A stretch of 64,000 nucleotides of DNA from Brevundimonas vesicularis. Lineage in GTDB: Bacteria > Pseudomonadota > Alphaproteobacteria > Caulobacterales > Caulobacteraceae. Each line of letters begins with the position of its first letter. Positions within the stretch are counted from its first letter, which is position 1. The stretch is taken from the NCBI RefSeq assembly GCF_014204545.1, contig NZ_JACHLJ010000002.1, positions 62,001-126,000 of the forward strand, in the 5' to 3' direction. A program made the position numbers and the translations under genes. Under the pieces are notes generated by a model. The model saw only the letters and a program-made list of their open reading frames with translations, did no database searches and was not told the DNA's origin. Positions 53,157-62,370 of this stretch are shown one piece after another.

Positions 53157-56100
53157 ATGCAGTTCCAGCGCCTCCGGCTCGTCGGCTTCAAGTCGTTCGT
53201 CGACCCGGCGGAGGTGCATATCGAATCCGGCCTGACCGGCGTCGTCGGCCCCAACGGCTGCGGCAAGTCCAACGTGCTGGAAAGCCTGCGCTGGGTCATG
53301 GGCGCCAACTCGGCCAAGGCTATGCGCGGCCAGGGCATGGACGACGTCATCTTCGCCGGCGCGGCGGGCCGCCCTCCGCGCAGCCATGCTGAAGTCAGCC
53401 TGACCATCGACAACGCGCAACGCCGCGCGCCCCAGCCCTTTACCGACAGCCCGATGCTGGAGGTGTCGCGCCGCATAGACCGGGGCCAGGGCTCGACCTA
53501 CCGCATCAACGGCAAGGAGGTCCGCGCCCGCGACGTCCAGCTGCTGTTCGCCGACGCCTCTACCGGCGCCAACTCGCCCGCCCTGGTGCGTCAGGGGCAG
53601 ATCAGCGAACTGATCGCCGCCAAGCCGCAGAACCGCCGCCGCATCCTGGAAGAGGCGGGCGGCGTCGCCGGCCTGCACACCCGCCGCCACGAGGCCGAGC
53701 TGCGGCTCAAGGCGGCCGAGACCAATCTGGACCGGCTGGACGACATCGGCCGCGAGCTGGAGACGGCGTTGAACCGGCTGAAGCGCGAAGCCCGCCAAGC
53801 CGAGAAATACAAGAAGATCTCCGCCGAGATCCGCGCCCTTCAGGCCGCGCTGCTGTTCGTTCGCTGGAACGACGCCCGGCTGGCCGCCGAAGCCGCCGCC
53901 GAGGAACTGCGCGACGCCGACCGTGCGGTCGCTGAAACCACGACCGCATCCGCCGCCGCACAGACGGCCGCCTTGGCCGCTCAGGAAGCCCTGAAGCCTG
54001 CGCGCGAGGAGGACGCCGTTGCGTCGGCTCTGCTGCACCGCGCCAGCCTGGAGCGCGACCGGCTCGACATGGCCGAACAGGCCGCCCGCGCCGAGGTGGA
54101 CCGGCTCAAGGCCGAGGCCGCCCGCATCGCCGCCGACGTCGAGCGTGAAACCAACATGGCCGCCGACGCCCAGCGCGAACTGGACCGGCTGGACCACGAA
54201 CTGACGCGGCTTAAGGCCGAGATCGCCGCCGCCCCCGAACGCGGCCCCGAACTGCACAAGGCCCTGGCCGCCGCCGAGGACGCCCGCAAGGCTGCCGACG
54301 CAGAGGTCGAACGCCTGGCCGGAACCCTGGCCGCCGTCGAGGCCCGCGCCAACGTCGAGACGGCGCGCAAGCGCGACGCCGAGACCCGCCTGGCCCGCGT
54401 CACCGGCCAGCACGACCAGGCCAGCCGCGAACGTGAGGCCCTGGGCCCGCTGGAAACACCCGAGCTGGAGACCGCCCGCCAGGCGCTGGAGACCGCCCAG
54501 ACCGACCTCACCGCCGCCCACGAGGCCGTCGAGGCGGCCGAGGCCAAGCGCGGCGACCTGGCCCGAACCGAGCAGGAGGCCCGCACCGCCGCCCGCGCCG
54601 CCGAAGACCGGCTGGGCCGGTTGCAGACCGAGGCGCGGGGCCTGGCCCAGCTGCTGGTGACGGGCAAACGCGACCATCCCCCGGCTCTGGACAAGGTCCG
54701 CGCCGACAAGGGCTATGAGGCCGCCCTCGCCGCCGCCCTGGGCGACGATCTGGACGCCGCGCTGGACGCGAAGGCCACCGCCTATTGGGGCGGGGCGGAC
54801 GCGCCGACGCCGGTCTGGCCCGCCGGGGTCGCGCCGTTGGCCGCCCACGTCCAGGCCCCCGATCAGTTGGCCGCCCGCCTCGCCCTGTGCGGCGTCGCGC
54901 TCAGGGCCGACGCCGCGCGACTGGCCCAGGCCCTGCCTCCCGGCGCACGCCTGGTGACGGTCGAGGGCGACCTCTATCGCTGGGACGGCTTCGTCAGCCG
55001 CGCCGAGGCGCCGCGCCCCGCCGCCGTCCGCCTGGCCCAGCGCACGCGGCTGGCCGAGCTGGAGGCCGACATCGACAAGGGCCGCCCCGCCCTCGACCAG
55101 GCCCAGGCCGCCCAGAGGGCCGCCACCGACGCCTTCCGCGCCGCTGAGGAGACGGTCAAGACCGCCCGCCTGGCTCCCTTCGCCGCCGACAAGGCCGTGA
55201 CCATGGCCCGAGACCGCGTCGAGACCCTGGCCCGCGACCAGGCCCGCCGCGAGGCCCGCGCCCAGGCCCTGGACGACACGGTAACCCGGCTGGCCGCCGA
55301 GGTGGCCGAGGCTCAGGCCGCTTTAGACGCCGCCCAGACCACGGACGCCCCGTCCGAGACTCTGTCTGGCCTGCGCGACGAGCTGACCGCCGCCCGGGCC
55401 GCCGCCGACGCAGCGCGCCTCGCCGCCCAGACTGCCCGCTCCGACCGCGACGCCGAGGCCCGCGATCGTCAGGGCCGCGAGCAGCGCCTGGGCAGCCTGA
55501 CCCGCGCGCGCGAAGGCTGGGTCACGCGGTCCAAGGACAGCGCCGGCCGCGTCGCCGCCCTGGCCAAGGACGCCGACCGGACCGCCGCCCTGCTGAAACA
55601 GGCCGAGGTCGCGCCCCAGGGCTTCGCCGAGCAGCGCGGCAAGCTGCTGGACACCCTGGTCGCGGCCGAACAGAGGAAACAGGCGGCGTCGGACGCCATG
55701 GCCGTCGCCGAGACCGAGGCGACCGAGGCCGACCGCGCATCGCGCGCCGCCGAGACCGCCGCGTCGCAGGCCCGCGAGGCCCGCGCTGGCCTGTCCGCCC
55801 GCGCCGAGGCCGCCGCCGAGAAGCTGGCCGAGGCCGAGACCACCCTGCGCGAGACGGCGCAGATGTCGCCGCAGGAGCTGGGTCAGAAGCTGACCGACGA
55901 CGCCATCGCCCGCCCGCCCGACGCCGCCGGGGCCGAGAGCCTGCTCTACGGGCTGGAGCGCGAACGCGAGGCCCTAGGGGCCGTCAACCTGCGCGCCGAG
56001 GACGAGGCGGTCGAATACGGCGAGCGGCTGAACAGCATGAAGTCGGAACGGATCGACCTGACCCAGGCGATCGCCAAACTGCGCGACGGCATCGACGAGC

Positions 56101-56594
56101 TGAACGCCGAGGGCCGCGAGCGGCTGGTGGCGGCGTTCGACGTCATCAACGCCAATTTCAAGACGCTGTTCGAGGCCCTGTTCGGCGGGGGTCAGGCGGA
56201 GCTGAAGCTGGTCGAGAGCGACGACCCGCTGGAGGCGGGGCTGGAGATCTACGCCTGCCCGCCCGGCAAGCGGTTGTCGGTGATGAGCCTGATGAGCGGC
56301 GGCGAACAGGCGCTGACGGCGGCGGCCCTGATCTTCGGCGTCTTCCTGGCCAACCCCGCGCCGGTCTGCGTGCTGGACGAGGTGGACGCGCCGCTCGACG
56401 ACGCCAATGTCGACCGCTTCTGCCGAATGCTGCACGAGATGCGCAGTCGCACCGACACCCGCTTCATTGTCATCACCCACAACCCCGTGACCATGAGCCG
56501 GATGGACCGGCTGTACGGCGTCACCATGCCCGAACGCGGCATGAGCCAGCTGGTCAGCGTGGACCTGAAACAGGCGGAGACCCTAGTCGCATGA
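53157..56594 (+). CDS. smc: Chromosome segregation protein SMC
   Basis: A 1145-residue condensin subunit organising the chromosome. The Walker [10 protein letters not shown] is at about residues 31-39. Two very long Ala/Glu/Arg-rich coiled coils flank a hinge near residues 500-620. The C-terminal head has the signature LMSGGEQAL (about 1045) and Walker [14 protein letters not shown] (about 1070). It follows the DsbA pair by 12 bp, an order I recognise from Caulobacterales. The stop overlaps the next gene's ATG by 4 bp. scpA and scpB are not in the window. Confidence 0.97.
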   Translation: MQFQRLRLVGFKSFVDPAEVHIESGLTGVVGPNGCGKSNVLESLRWVMGANSAKAMRGQGMDDVIFAGAAGRPPRSHAEVSLTIDNAQRRAPQPFTDSPMLEVSRRIDRGQGSTYRINGKEVRARDVQLLFADASTGANSPALVRQGQISELIAAKPQNRRRILEEAGGVAGLHTRRHEAELRLKAAETNLDRLDDIGRELETALNRLKREARQAEKYKKISAEIRALQAALLFVRWNDARLAAEAAAEELRDADRAVAETTTASAAAQTAALAAQEALKPAREEDAVASALLHRASLERDRLDMAEQAARAEVDRLKAEAARIAADVERETNMAADAQRELDRLDHELTRLKAEIAAAPERGPELHKALAAAEDARKAADAEVERLAGTLAAVEARANVETARKRDAETRLARVTGQHDQASREREALGPLETPELETARQALETAQTDLTAAHEAVEAAEAKRGDLARTEQEARTAARAAEDRLGRLQTEARGLAQLLVTGKRDHPPALDKVRADKGYEAALAAALGDDLDAALDAKATAYWGGADAPTPVWPAGVAPLAAHVQAPDQLAARLALCGVALRADAARLAQALPPGARLVTVEGDLYRWDGFVSRAEAPRPAAVRLAQRTRLAELEADIDKGRPALDQAQAAQRAATDAFRAAEETVKTARLAPFAADKAVTMARDRVETLARDQARREARAQALDDTVTRLAAEVAEAQAALDAAQTTDAPSETLSGLRDELTAARAAADAARLAAQTARSDRDAEARDRQGREQRLGSLTRAREGWVTRSKDSAGRVAALAKDADRTAALLKQAEVAPQGFAEQRGKLLDTLVAAEQRKQAASDAMAVAETEATEADRASRAAETAASQAREARAGLSARAEAAAEKLAEAETTLRETAQMSPQELGQKLTDDAIARPPDAAGAESLLYGLEREREALGAVNLRAEDEAVEYGERLNSMKSERIDLTQAIAKLRDGIDELNAEGRERLVAAFDVINANFKTLFEALFGGGQAELKLVESDDPLEAGLEIYACPPGKRLSVMSLMSGGEQALTAAALIFGVFLANPAPVCVLDEVDAPLDDANVDRFCRMLHEMRSRTDTRFIVITHNPVTMSRMDRLYGVTMPERGMSQLVSVDLKQAETLVA

Positions 56595-57004
56595 TCGCCC
56601 TGCTGCTCGCGCTCGCCGATCCTCAGCTAGTCCCGACCGGCGTGGGACGGTTCGCCATCTATGCCGACGCGGCCTCGATCGAGCGCGAGGGCGACGTGGC
56701 GCGGATGCGGGAACTGCAGGTGACCGAGGCCGGGTTCAAGGTCGGAGACGTGACCTATGTCGGGGGCTGGTCGCGGTGGGCGTTCGATTGTCAGGCGAAG
56801 ACAGCGGATCGGTTGTACTTCTCCTCTTTGAAGGCGGACGGGACGGAAGGGCCAGCGACGCCGGACGCCGCGCCCGCCTATGACGCCGCGCCGGGCGGGG
56901 ATGCCGCCGAGCTGCTGGCCATCGCCTGCGGAATCGAACGGCCGGCCCAGGCGCTGACGCTGGAACAGGCCATCAGCCAGGGACAAAGGGCGCTGGCGGA
57001 CTGA
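56591..57004 (+). CDS. Hypothetical protein, surface-adhesin-E-like
   Basis: A 137-residue protein starting ATGA-coupled to smc. The pattern [20 protein letters not shown] followed by a FDCQAK cysteine block and a late AIACG resembles small secreted proteins of the surface-adhesin-E or 'SPOR-free' type, but I do not assign a family. The head is hydrophobic but too short for a clear signal peptide. Its 3' end overlaps that of the convergent MscS gene by 32 bp. Confidence 0.68.
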   Translation: MIALLLALADPQLVPTGVGRFAIYADAASIEREGDVARMRELQVTEAGFKVGDVTYVGGWSRWAFDCQAKTADRLYFSSLKADGTEGPATPDAAPAYDAAPGGDAAELLAIACGIERPAQALTLEQAISQGQRALAD

Positions 57005-58118
57005 CGGCCCCCTCGGCGGGCTTGTCCGACCCTTGCGGCCATTCGATACGGTCGCGCGGCAGGGCCTCGCGGCACTCGTCGCGCATGAAGGCCATCAGCT
57101 TCTCGCGGATCTCGCAGCGGAGGTCGAAGGCGACCGGGGCCGAGCGGGCGCTGGCCAAACAGCGAACCTGAAGCACGCGTTCGGTGATGTCGGTGACCTG
57201 CATCACCTGAACGTCGCCGTCCCACAGTTTCGAGCTTTTGACGATGCCCTCGAACGCCTCGCGCAACCGGTCGATCGGCGCCTCGTAGTCGACGTAGAAG
57301 AAGGCGGTGCCGATCAGGCGGGCGTTCTCGCGGGTCCAGTTCTGGAAGGGCTTGGTGATGAAATACGACAAGGGCAGCACCATCCGGCGCCAGTCCCACA
57401 GCTTGACCACCACATAGGTCGAGGTGATCTCTTCGACATTGCCCCACTCGGTCTCGACGATGACGGCGTCGTCCAGGCGGATGGGCTGGGTCAGGGCGAT
57501 CTGGATGCCGGCGACCATGTTCGTCAGGATCGGCTGAAGCGCCAGACCGGCGATGATGCCGACGACGCCGGCCGAGGCCAGCAGGCTGACGCCCCACTGA
57601 CGGAAGCCGGCGATGGTCATCAGCGCCAGGCCCACGGTGACGATGAACAGCACGACCTTGGCCACCCGCTGCAGGATGCGGGTCTGGGTCAGGTGCTTCC
57701 TGGCCAGCAGATTGTCCTCGACGGCGATATTGTACCGCTTGAGGTGCATGACCGACCACATGTCGAGCACGCCCGAGGCCATCCAGCCGAGGGTCAGGAT
57801 GAACAGGAACAGCAGGGCGCTGCGGATATTCTCGGACGGGCCGGGATCCATCGGCGAGACGGTCACGCCGATGCCGATGCCGATGATGATGATCAGGACG
57901 CGCAGCTTGACCCGGGCGCGCTCGACCACGCCGCGCCAGAAGAGGTCCTTGTTCCGAACAACGCGACGCAGGATGGCGAAGACGATCTTGTGCGTCAGCC
58001 AGCCGCCGCCGACGAAGACCAGCAGGACCAGGCCGATGACCGCCCATTCGGGCAGCCAGTCGAACCGGCGCCACAGGGCGCGGATCTGGCGGGTGACGGC
58101 GATGATTTCGGGAGGCAT
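56973..58118 (-). CDS. MscS-family mechanosensitive channel
   Basis: A 381-residue inner-membrane channel. About five helices precede the pore-lining helix with GVSLLASAGVVGIIAGLALQ, followed by the Sm-like beta domain start PIRLDDAVIVETEWGNVEEI and a C-terminal alpha/beta domain. A long N-terminal membrane part (about residues 15-190) makes it larger than E. coli MscS. It would release solutes on hypo-osmotic shock. Its 3' end overlaps the convergent hypothetical gene, and a MITE-like element lies beyond its 5' end. Confidence 0.9.
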   Translation of the reverse strand: MPPEIIAVTRQIRALWRRFDWLPEWAVIGLVLLVFVGGGWLTHKIVFAILRRVVRNKDLFWRGVVERARVKLRVLIIIIGIGIGVTVSPMDPGPSENIRSALLFLFILTLGWMASGVLDMWSVMHLKRYNIAVEDNLLARKHLTQTRILQRVAKVVLFIVTVGLALMTIAGFRQWGVSLLASAGVVGIIAGLALQPILTNMVAGIQIALTQPIRLDDAVIVETEWGNVEEITSTYVVVKLWDWRRMVLPLSYFITKPFQNWTRENARLIGTAFFYVDYEAPIDRLREAFEGIVKSSKLWDGDVQVMQVTDITERVLQVRCLASARSAPVAFDLRCEIREKLMAFMRDECREALPRDRIEWPQGSDKPAEGAVSPPAPFVPG

Positions 58119-58154
58119 GGGCTTTCTAACGCGTCAGGGCCGAGAGGGTTGATG

Positions 58155-58305
58155 TCTCCTCCCTGTCGCGAAGCGATGGGGAGGTGGCGCGGCGCGCCCT
58201 TTGCGCCGTGACGGAGGGGTTCTGCACCGCATCGCAGGCACCTGTGGGACTTCAAGAGCCCCTTCACCCCTTGGGGGTCCCCCTCCCCACAAGTGGGGAG
58301 GAGAC
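58155..58305. repeat. MITE-like element, copy 2 (inverted relative to copy 1)
   Basis: A 151-bp intergenic element with terminal inverted repeats GTCTCCTCCC and GGGAGGAGAC. Its reverse complement follows the plan of 35410-35557, including GGGGAGGGGGAC, GAGGGGCTCTT-like text and CGCCGCGCCACCTCCCC. The two copies differ mainly in the loops. This copy ends one base before the murG stop codon. Confidence 0.88.
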
Positions 58306-58306
58306 A

Positions 58307-59398
58307 TTATGGGCGCCCCGCCGTCGCCTCGACCAGATCGGCCAGGCGCTGGGCGGCGTCGGGGATGGCGACGGAGCGGGCGGCGGCGGACATGGCGGAC
58401 AGGCGGGCGGGGTCGGACAGGACGGCGGCCAGGACAGCCGACAGTCGATCGACGGTCAGGTCGTCTTCCAGAATAACCTCGGCCGCGCCCGCATCGGTCA
58501 GGGCCTTGGCGTTCAGCCGCTGGTGGTCGTCGGTGGCGATCTTCAGCGGGATCAGGACGGACGGCAGGGCCGCGACCGCCAGTTCGGCGCAGGTCGAGGC
58601 GCCGGAGCGGCCGACGACCAGATGGGCCTTGGACAGCCGTTCAGCCATGTCGCGGAAGAAGGGGGCGACCTCGGCCTCAATCCCGGCCTCCAGATAGGTC
58701 TGGCGTGCGGCCTCCAGCGTCTCGGGGCGGGACTGTTGCTGCACCTTCAGGCGGCGGCGAAGGGCTTCCGGCAGGGCGGCCAAGGCGCGGGGCGTGGTCT
58801 CAGACAGGATGCGGGCGCCCTGGCTGCCGCCGGTCACCAGCACTTGGATCGGACCGTCGGCGGCGGGGGCGACATAGGGACGATCGAACAGGGCGCGGAT
58901 CTCAGCCCGCACCGGCGAGCCGACGACGTGCGAGCGGCCCTGAACCTTGGCCGGCGCGCGTTCCAGCGTCGGGAAGGATGAGGCGACCTGACCGACATAG
59001 GGGGCCAGGATGCGGTTGGTGCGGCCAAGGACCGCGTTCTGTTCATGGATCACCGTCGGTCGCTGGGACGTGACGGCGGCGACCAGGGCCGGGGCGGACG
59101 GATAGCCGCCGAAGCCGACGACGATGTCGGCGCCAAGCCGGTCGAAGGCCGTTCGCGCCTGGACCACGCCCTTGAAGATGGCGACGCCCGCCTTGACCAG
59201 GCCCAGTGGGCCGGAGCCGGTGGCGGCGTCCAGCGCCAGCCGTTCCTCGGCCGGAAAGGCATGGGCGTATTGTTCGCCCCGGTGATCAGTCGCCAGCACC
59301 ACACGCCAGCCGCGCGCCCCCATCTCGCGCGCCAGGGCCTCGGCCGGGAACATATGGCCGCCGGTGCCGCCGGCGGCGACGATGCAGAGCTTGGTCAT
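58307..59398 (-). CDS. murG: UDP-GlcNAc:undecaprenyl-pyrophosphoryl-MurNAc-pentapeptide GlcNAc transferase MurG
   Basis: A 363-residue GT-B-fold enzyme converting lipid I to lipid II at the inner membrane. The N-terminal glycine-rich loop GGTGGHMFPA and the second loop FGGYPSAP are intact. The C-terminal domain has VTGGSQGA and the donor-binding VGRSGASTCAELAVAALPSV. The start is ATG 59398; the frame is open upstream but that part is not MurG. A 395-bp gap with repeats separates it from ftsW, unusual in a dcw cluster. Confidence 0.96.
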   Translation of the reverse strand: MTKLCIVAAGGTGGHMFPAEALAREMGARGWRVVLATDHRGEQYAHAFPAEERLALDAATGSGPLGLVKAGVAIFKGVVQARTAFDRLGADIVVGFGGYPSAPALVAAVTSQRPTVIHEQNAVLGRTNRILAPYVGQVASSFPTLERAPAKVQGRSHVVGSPVRAEIRALFDRPYVAPAADGPIQVLVTGGSQGARILSETTPRALAALPEALRRRLKVQQQSRPETLEAARQTYLEAGIEAEVAPFFRDMAERLSKAHLVVGRSGASTCAELAVAALPSVLIPLKIATDDHQRLNAKALTDAGAAEVILEDDLTVDRLSAVLAAVLSDPARLSAMSAAARSVAIPDAAQRLADLVEATAGRP

Positions 59399-59464
59399 GG
59401 GCGAGGCTCCGAAAAAGAGGGTCTGAATAGTCTGAAGTTCAGACGGTGGGCAGGCAAAAACACC

Positions 59465-59489
59465 GTCTAATTCGTCTAATCTGTCTAAT
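59465..59489 (+). repeat. Three tandem 9-bp units GTCTAATNN
   Basis: GTCTAAT occurs at 59465, 59474 and 59483 with exact 9-bp spacing, followed by other bases in positions 8-9. It lies about 70 bp upstream of the murG start codon (minus strand), so it could affect murG expression. Confidence 0.7.
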
Positions 59490-59635
59490 GTCGGCGGGGA
59501 ACGGTGCGGCGAGGAATGGGGCGGCGACAGGATCGCACGGTTTTGCAGCGTGGGCAGGAGACGGTCGCTGCTGATTCTTAAGTCGTTGGGATCGTGCGGG
59601 TTTTTTTTGCGGAAGAATGCGGGATGTCGCCTACT

Positions 59636-59791
59636 TTCGTCATCCTCCGGCGAGCGTAGCGAGATCGGGGGACCCAGTGGCGCCGGAGGCGATGCGTCCG
59701 CCGCATAGATCTTGAACATCCACTCCGCGACAGGTTCGCGCTCGCGCGCGCCGCTGGGTCCCCCGGTCGCTTCGCGCCGGAGGATGACGAA
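59636..59791. repeat. 156-bp palindromic element with TTCGTCATCCTCCGGCG ends
   Basis: 17-bp terminal inverted repeats TTCGTCATCCTCCGGCG (59636-59652) and CGCCGGAGGATGACGAA (59775-59791). Inside, GGGGGACCCAG (near 59668) and CTGGGTCCCCC (near 59753) form a second inverted pair. The right end is 2 bp from the ftsW stop codon. A shorter related sequence occurs inside murD. Confidence 0.88.
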
Positions 59792-59793
59792 GA

Positions 59794-60969
59794 TCAAATG
59801 AGCCGCCGGCCCAGGGTCAGGCTGGCGCCGGGTTCGTAGGCGCCGGGTCGGCGCCGCGTCAGGGCGAGCGCAAAGCCCATGGTCAGGCCCATGGCCAGCA
59901 TGGAGGAGCCGCCGTAGCTGATGAAGGGCAGGGTCATGCCCTTGGTCGGGATCAGGTTCAGGTTCACCGCGACGTTGATGCAGGCCTGAAGCCCGATCAG
60001 CATGAACAGGCCCGCCGCCGCCGTCTGCTCGAACGGATCGGTCAGCTTCATGGCCCGGCGCATGCCTCTGATGACGATGAAGGCGTAGAGGCTGATCATG
60101 ATCAGGCTGAGGATCAGGCCGAACTCCTCGGCGCCGACGGAATAGATGAAGTCGGTGTGCAGGTCGGGCACGCGGCGCTTCATCACGCCCTCGCCGATGC
60201 CCCGGCCCAGCAGGCCGCCGGCGCGGATCGCCTCCGAGGCGCTGTCGATCTGATGGGTGTCGGTGGTTTCGGGCGAGAAGAAGCGGCTGAGGCGGTCGCG
60301 CATATGGCCGAAGACAAAATACAGCGACACCAGCCCCGCCATGCCCAGGCTGGCCAGAACCGCCATCCATTTGAACGGCACGCCCGCCATGAAGAAGACG
60401 GCCATGAAGGTGGTGGTGATCAGAAGCGTCTGGCCGATGTCGGGCTGGATCAGCAGCAAGGAGACGGTCAGGGCGTAGAAACCAAACGCGATGGTCACGC
60501 CGGGCACCCCCTGGCCCTTTTGCGCCTCGGCGAACATCCAGGCGGCGAAGACGATCAGGCCGGGCTTGGCGAACTCGGACGGTTGCAGGCTGAAGGGACC
60601 GAAGTTCACCCAGCGGGCGGCCCCCTTCACCGTGTCGCCGATGAACGGCAAGGCCATCATCACGACGATGGCGCCGAACAGGGCCAGGACCGCGATGCGT
60701 CGCACGCCGCGCGGCGACATCAGCGAGGTCGTCAGCATGATGCTGAGCCCCACGCCCGAAAAGACCATCATCCGCCAGGAATAGTGGAAGGGGTCGGTGA
60801 TCGATTCATCGGCCAGGATGGCGGCGGGGCTGGAGGCGAAGCTGAGGGCCACGCCGAGGGCCATCAGCGCGAGGGCCGCACCCAGCAGGCCGCGATCCAC
60901 GGTCCAGAACCATTGGGCCACATGGCTTTGGTCGTTGCGGGAAAAGGCGGGGGTGTAGGGAGCGCTCAT
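59794..60969 (-). CDS. ftsW: Septal peptidoglycan glycosyltransferase FtsW
   Basis: A 391-residue SEDS-family polymerase of the divisome. About ten hydrophobic segments, with AARWVNFGPFSLQPSEFAKP early on and the C-terminal NLNLIPTKGMTLPFISYGGS being hallmark SEDS motifs. The ATG overlaps the murD stop by 4 bp. It should act with a class-B PBP encoded upstream outside the window. Confidence 0.96.
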   Translation of the reverse strand: MSAPYTPAFSRNDQSHVAQWFWTVDRGLLGAALALMALGVALSFASSPAAILADESITDPFHYSWRMMVFSGVGLSIMLTTSLMSPRGVRRIAVLALFGAIVVMMALPFIGDTVKGAARWVNFGPFSLQPSEFAKPGLIVFAAWMFAEAQKGQGVPGVTIAFGFYALTVSLLLIQPDIGQTLLITTTFMAVFFMAGVPFKWMAVLASLGMAGLVSLYFVFGHMRDRLSRFFSPETTDTHQIDSASEAIRAGGLLGRGIGEGVMKRRVPDLHTDFIYSVGAEEFGLILSLIMISLYAFIVIRGMRRAMKLTDPFEQTAAAGLFMLIGLQACINVAVNLNLIPTKGMTLPFISYGGSSMLAMGLTMGFALALTRRRPGAYEPGASLTLGRRLI

Positions 60970-62366
60970 GACGCGGTTTCCGGGACGGCGCCGAGAGCCA
61001 GGACGGCGGCGCGGAAGGCCTCTCCGCGCGCCTCGAAGTCCTTGAACTGATCGAAGCTGGCGCAGGCGGGGGACAGAAGGACGATCTGGTCGCCGCCGGC
61101 CGAGGCCGCATCGGCGGCGGCGGCCACCACGGCGGCGTCGAGGGTGCGGGCGATGACGTGGGGCGTGTCGGCCAATGTGCCGGCGAAGGCCGGGGCCGCG
61201 TCGCCGATCAGATAGGCCTTGGCGATGCGGGGGAAGAGGTCGGCCAGGTCCGCGATGCCGCCGGCTTTGGGCACGCCGCCGACGATCCAGAAGACGGAAC
61301 GGTAGGAGGCCAGGGCCTGACGCGCGGCGTCGGCGTTGGTGGCCTTGGAATCGTTGATGAAGCGCACGGAGCCGAGGCGGCCGACCGCCTCCATACGGTG
61401 CGCCAGGCCGGGGAAGGACAGCAGGCCGGCGACGGCGGCGTCGTGATCAATGCCGAGCGCGCGGGCGGTCGCATAGGCGAAGGCGGCGTTCTGGGCGTTG
61501 TGACGGCCAGGGAGCGAGCGGGCGGTGGAGAGGTCGGCGACCAATTCACCATCCTTCGAAACCGCGCCCGGCTGCGCGACATATCCTTCTGCTCTCTGTG
61601 AGGGGCGGGTCGAGATGACGGTGGCGCGATCTGACAGGTCACGCGCAATCTCCTGCCCCCAGGTGTCGTCCACGCCCACCAAGGCCACATCATCCCGTCC
61701 CTGATTGGCGAAGATGCGCGCCTTGGCCGCGACATAGCCGTCCATGCCGCCGTGGCGGTCCAGGTGGTCGGGGCTGATGTTGGTCAGGATGGCGACATCG
61801 GGGGCGAAGGTGGTGGTCAGGTCCAGCTGGTAGCTGGAGACCTCGATCACATAGACGGCGTCGGGCGTCGGTTCGGGCAGGGCCAGGACGCCGACGCCGA
61901 TATTGCCGCCGACGTGGACCGTCAGGCCCGCCGACTTCAGCACCCAGCCGATCAAAGCGGTGGTGGTGGACTTGCCGTTCGTGCCAGTGATGGCGACGAC
62001 GCGCGGTTCCCCGGTCAAGCCGGAGGATGACGACGAATACGAGGCCAGGGCGCGGGCGAACAGTTCGATGTCGCCGAGGACTGGCACGCGGGCCGCACGG
62101 GCCAGGTCCACGGTCCAGTGGGGATTGGGATGAGTCAGGGGCGCGCCGGGCGACAGGACCAGGGCGGCGAAGTCGGACCAGTCGGCGGTGCCCAAGTCCT
62201 CGACCGTGAAGCCCTCGCCTTTCGCCTGCGCCCGGCCGGTCTCACCGTCATCCCACAGGATCGGGATCGCGCCACCGGCCTGAAGGGCGCGCGCGGCCGT
62301 GATCCCCGACCGTCCCAGGCCGAAGACCGCGACCCGCCTGCCTTCAAAGCCAGGAACGGGGATCAT
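60966..62366 (-). CDS. murD: UDP-N-acetylmuramoylalanine-D-glutamate ligase MurD
   Basis: A 466-residue Mur ligase adding D-glutamate to UDP-MurNAc-L-Ala. The N-terminal Rossmann part reads VAVFGLGRSGITAARAL. The ATP loop ITGTNGKSTTTAL and NISPDHLDRHG follow, with GRHNAQNAAFA and the C-terminal FINDSKATN. Just before the ATP loop a Ser-rich insertion YSSSSSGLTGEPR is encoded by a palindromic-repeat-like sequence (62004-62034). The rest of the enzyme looks complete. Confidence 0.96.
   Translation of the reverse strand: MIPVPGFEGRRVAVFGLGRSGITAARALQAGGAIPILWDDGETGRAQAKGEGFTVEDLGTADWSDFAALVLSPGAPLTHPNPHWTVDLARAARVPVLGDIELFARALASYSSSSSGLTGEPRVVAITGTNGKSTTTALIGWVLKSAGLTVHVGGNIGVGVLALPEPTPDAVYVIEVSSYQLDLTTTFAPDVAILTNISPDHLDRHGGMDGYVAAKARIFANQGRDDVALVGVDDTWGQEIARDLSDRATVISTRPSQRAEGYVAQPGAVSKDGELVADLSTARSLPGRHNAQNAAFAYATARALGIDHDAAVAGLLSFPGLAHRMEAVGRLGSVRFINDSKATNADAARQALASYRSVFWIVGGVPKAGGIADLADLFPRIAKAYLIGDAAPAFAGTLADTPHVIARTLDAAVVAAAADAASAGGDQIVLLSPACASFDQFKDFEARGEAFRAAVLALGAVPETAS
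62004..62034. repeat. Fragment of a palindromic repeat inside murD
   Basis: GGTTCCCCGGTCAAGCCGGA followed by GGATGACGA matches the end of the 59636-59791 element in its CCGGAGGATGACGA part and keeps an internal CCGG-TCAAG-CCGG dyad. It encodes Ser-Ser-Ser-Gly-Leu-Thr-Gly-Glu-Pro in frame. Confidence 0.65.
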
Positions 62367-62370
62367 CGGA

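Larger units (their letters stand above)
59399..59793. other. 395-bp repeat-filled gap between ftsW and murG
   Basis: No gene is visible. The gap holds a short inverted repeat GTCTGAAGTTCAGAC near 59424-59438, a triple 9-bp tandem repeat (59465-59489), an AT-rich stretch with a T8 run near 59601, and a 156-bp palindromic element (59636-59791). In most relatives these two genes lie close together, so the gap probably grew by repeat insertion. Confidence 0.7.

Noticed and set aside
51702..54848. A 1048-codon open frame on the minus strand
   Set aside because: It lies opposite smc and the DsbA pair; its Gly/Gln/Arg/Leu-rich composition is the usual antisense artefact of high-GC coding DNA, and it has no domain.
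59465..59489. CRISPR array
   Set aside because: Only three 9-bp units without spacers; no cas genes in the window.
58307..60370. murG as a 687-residue fusion
   Set aside because: The frame is open upstream of ATG 59398 but crosses a repeat-filled gap and runs through ftsW in the wrong frame; the conserved MurG start is at 59398.
61555..61625. A second repeat insertion in murD (RPSQRAEGYVAQPGAVSKD)
   Set aside because: The DNA is locally more AT-rich and could be inserted, but I found no matching repeat in the window and MurD varies naturally here.
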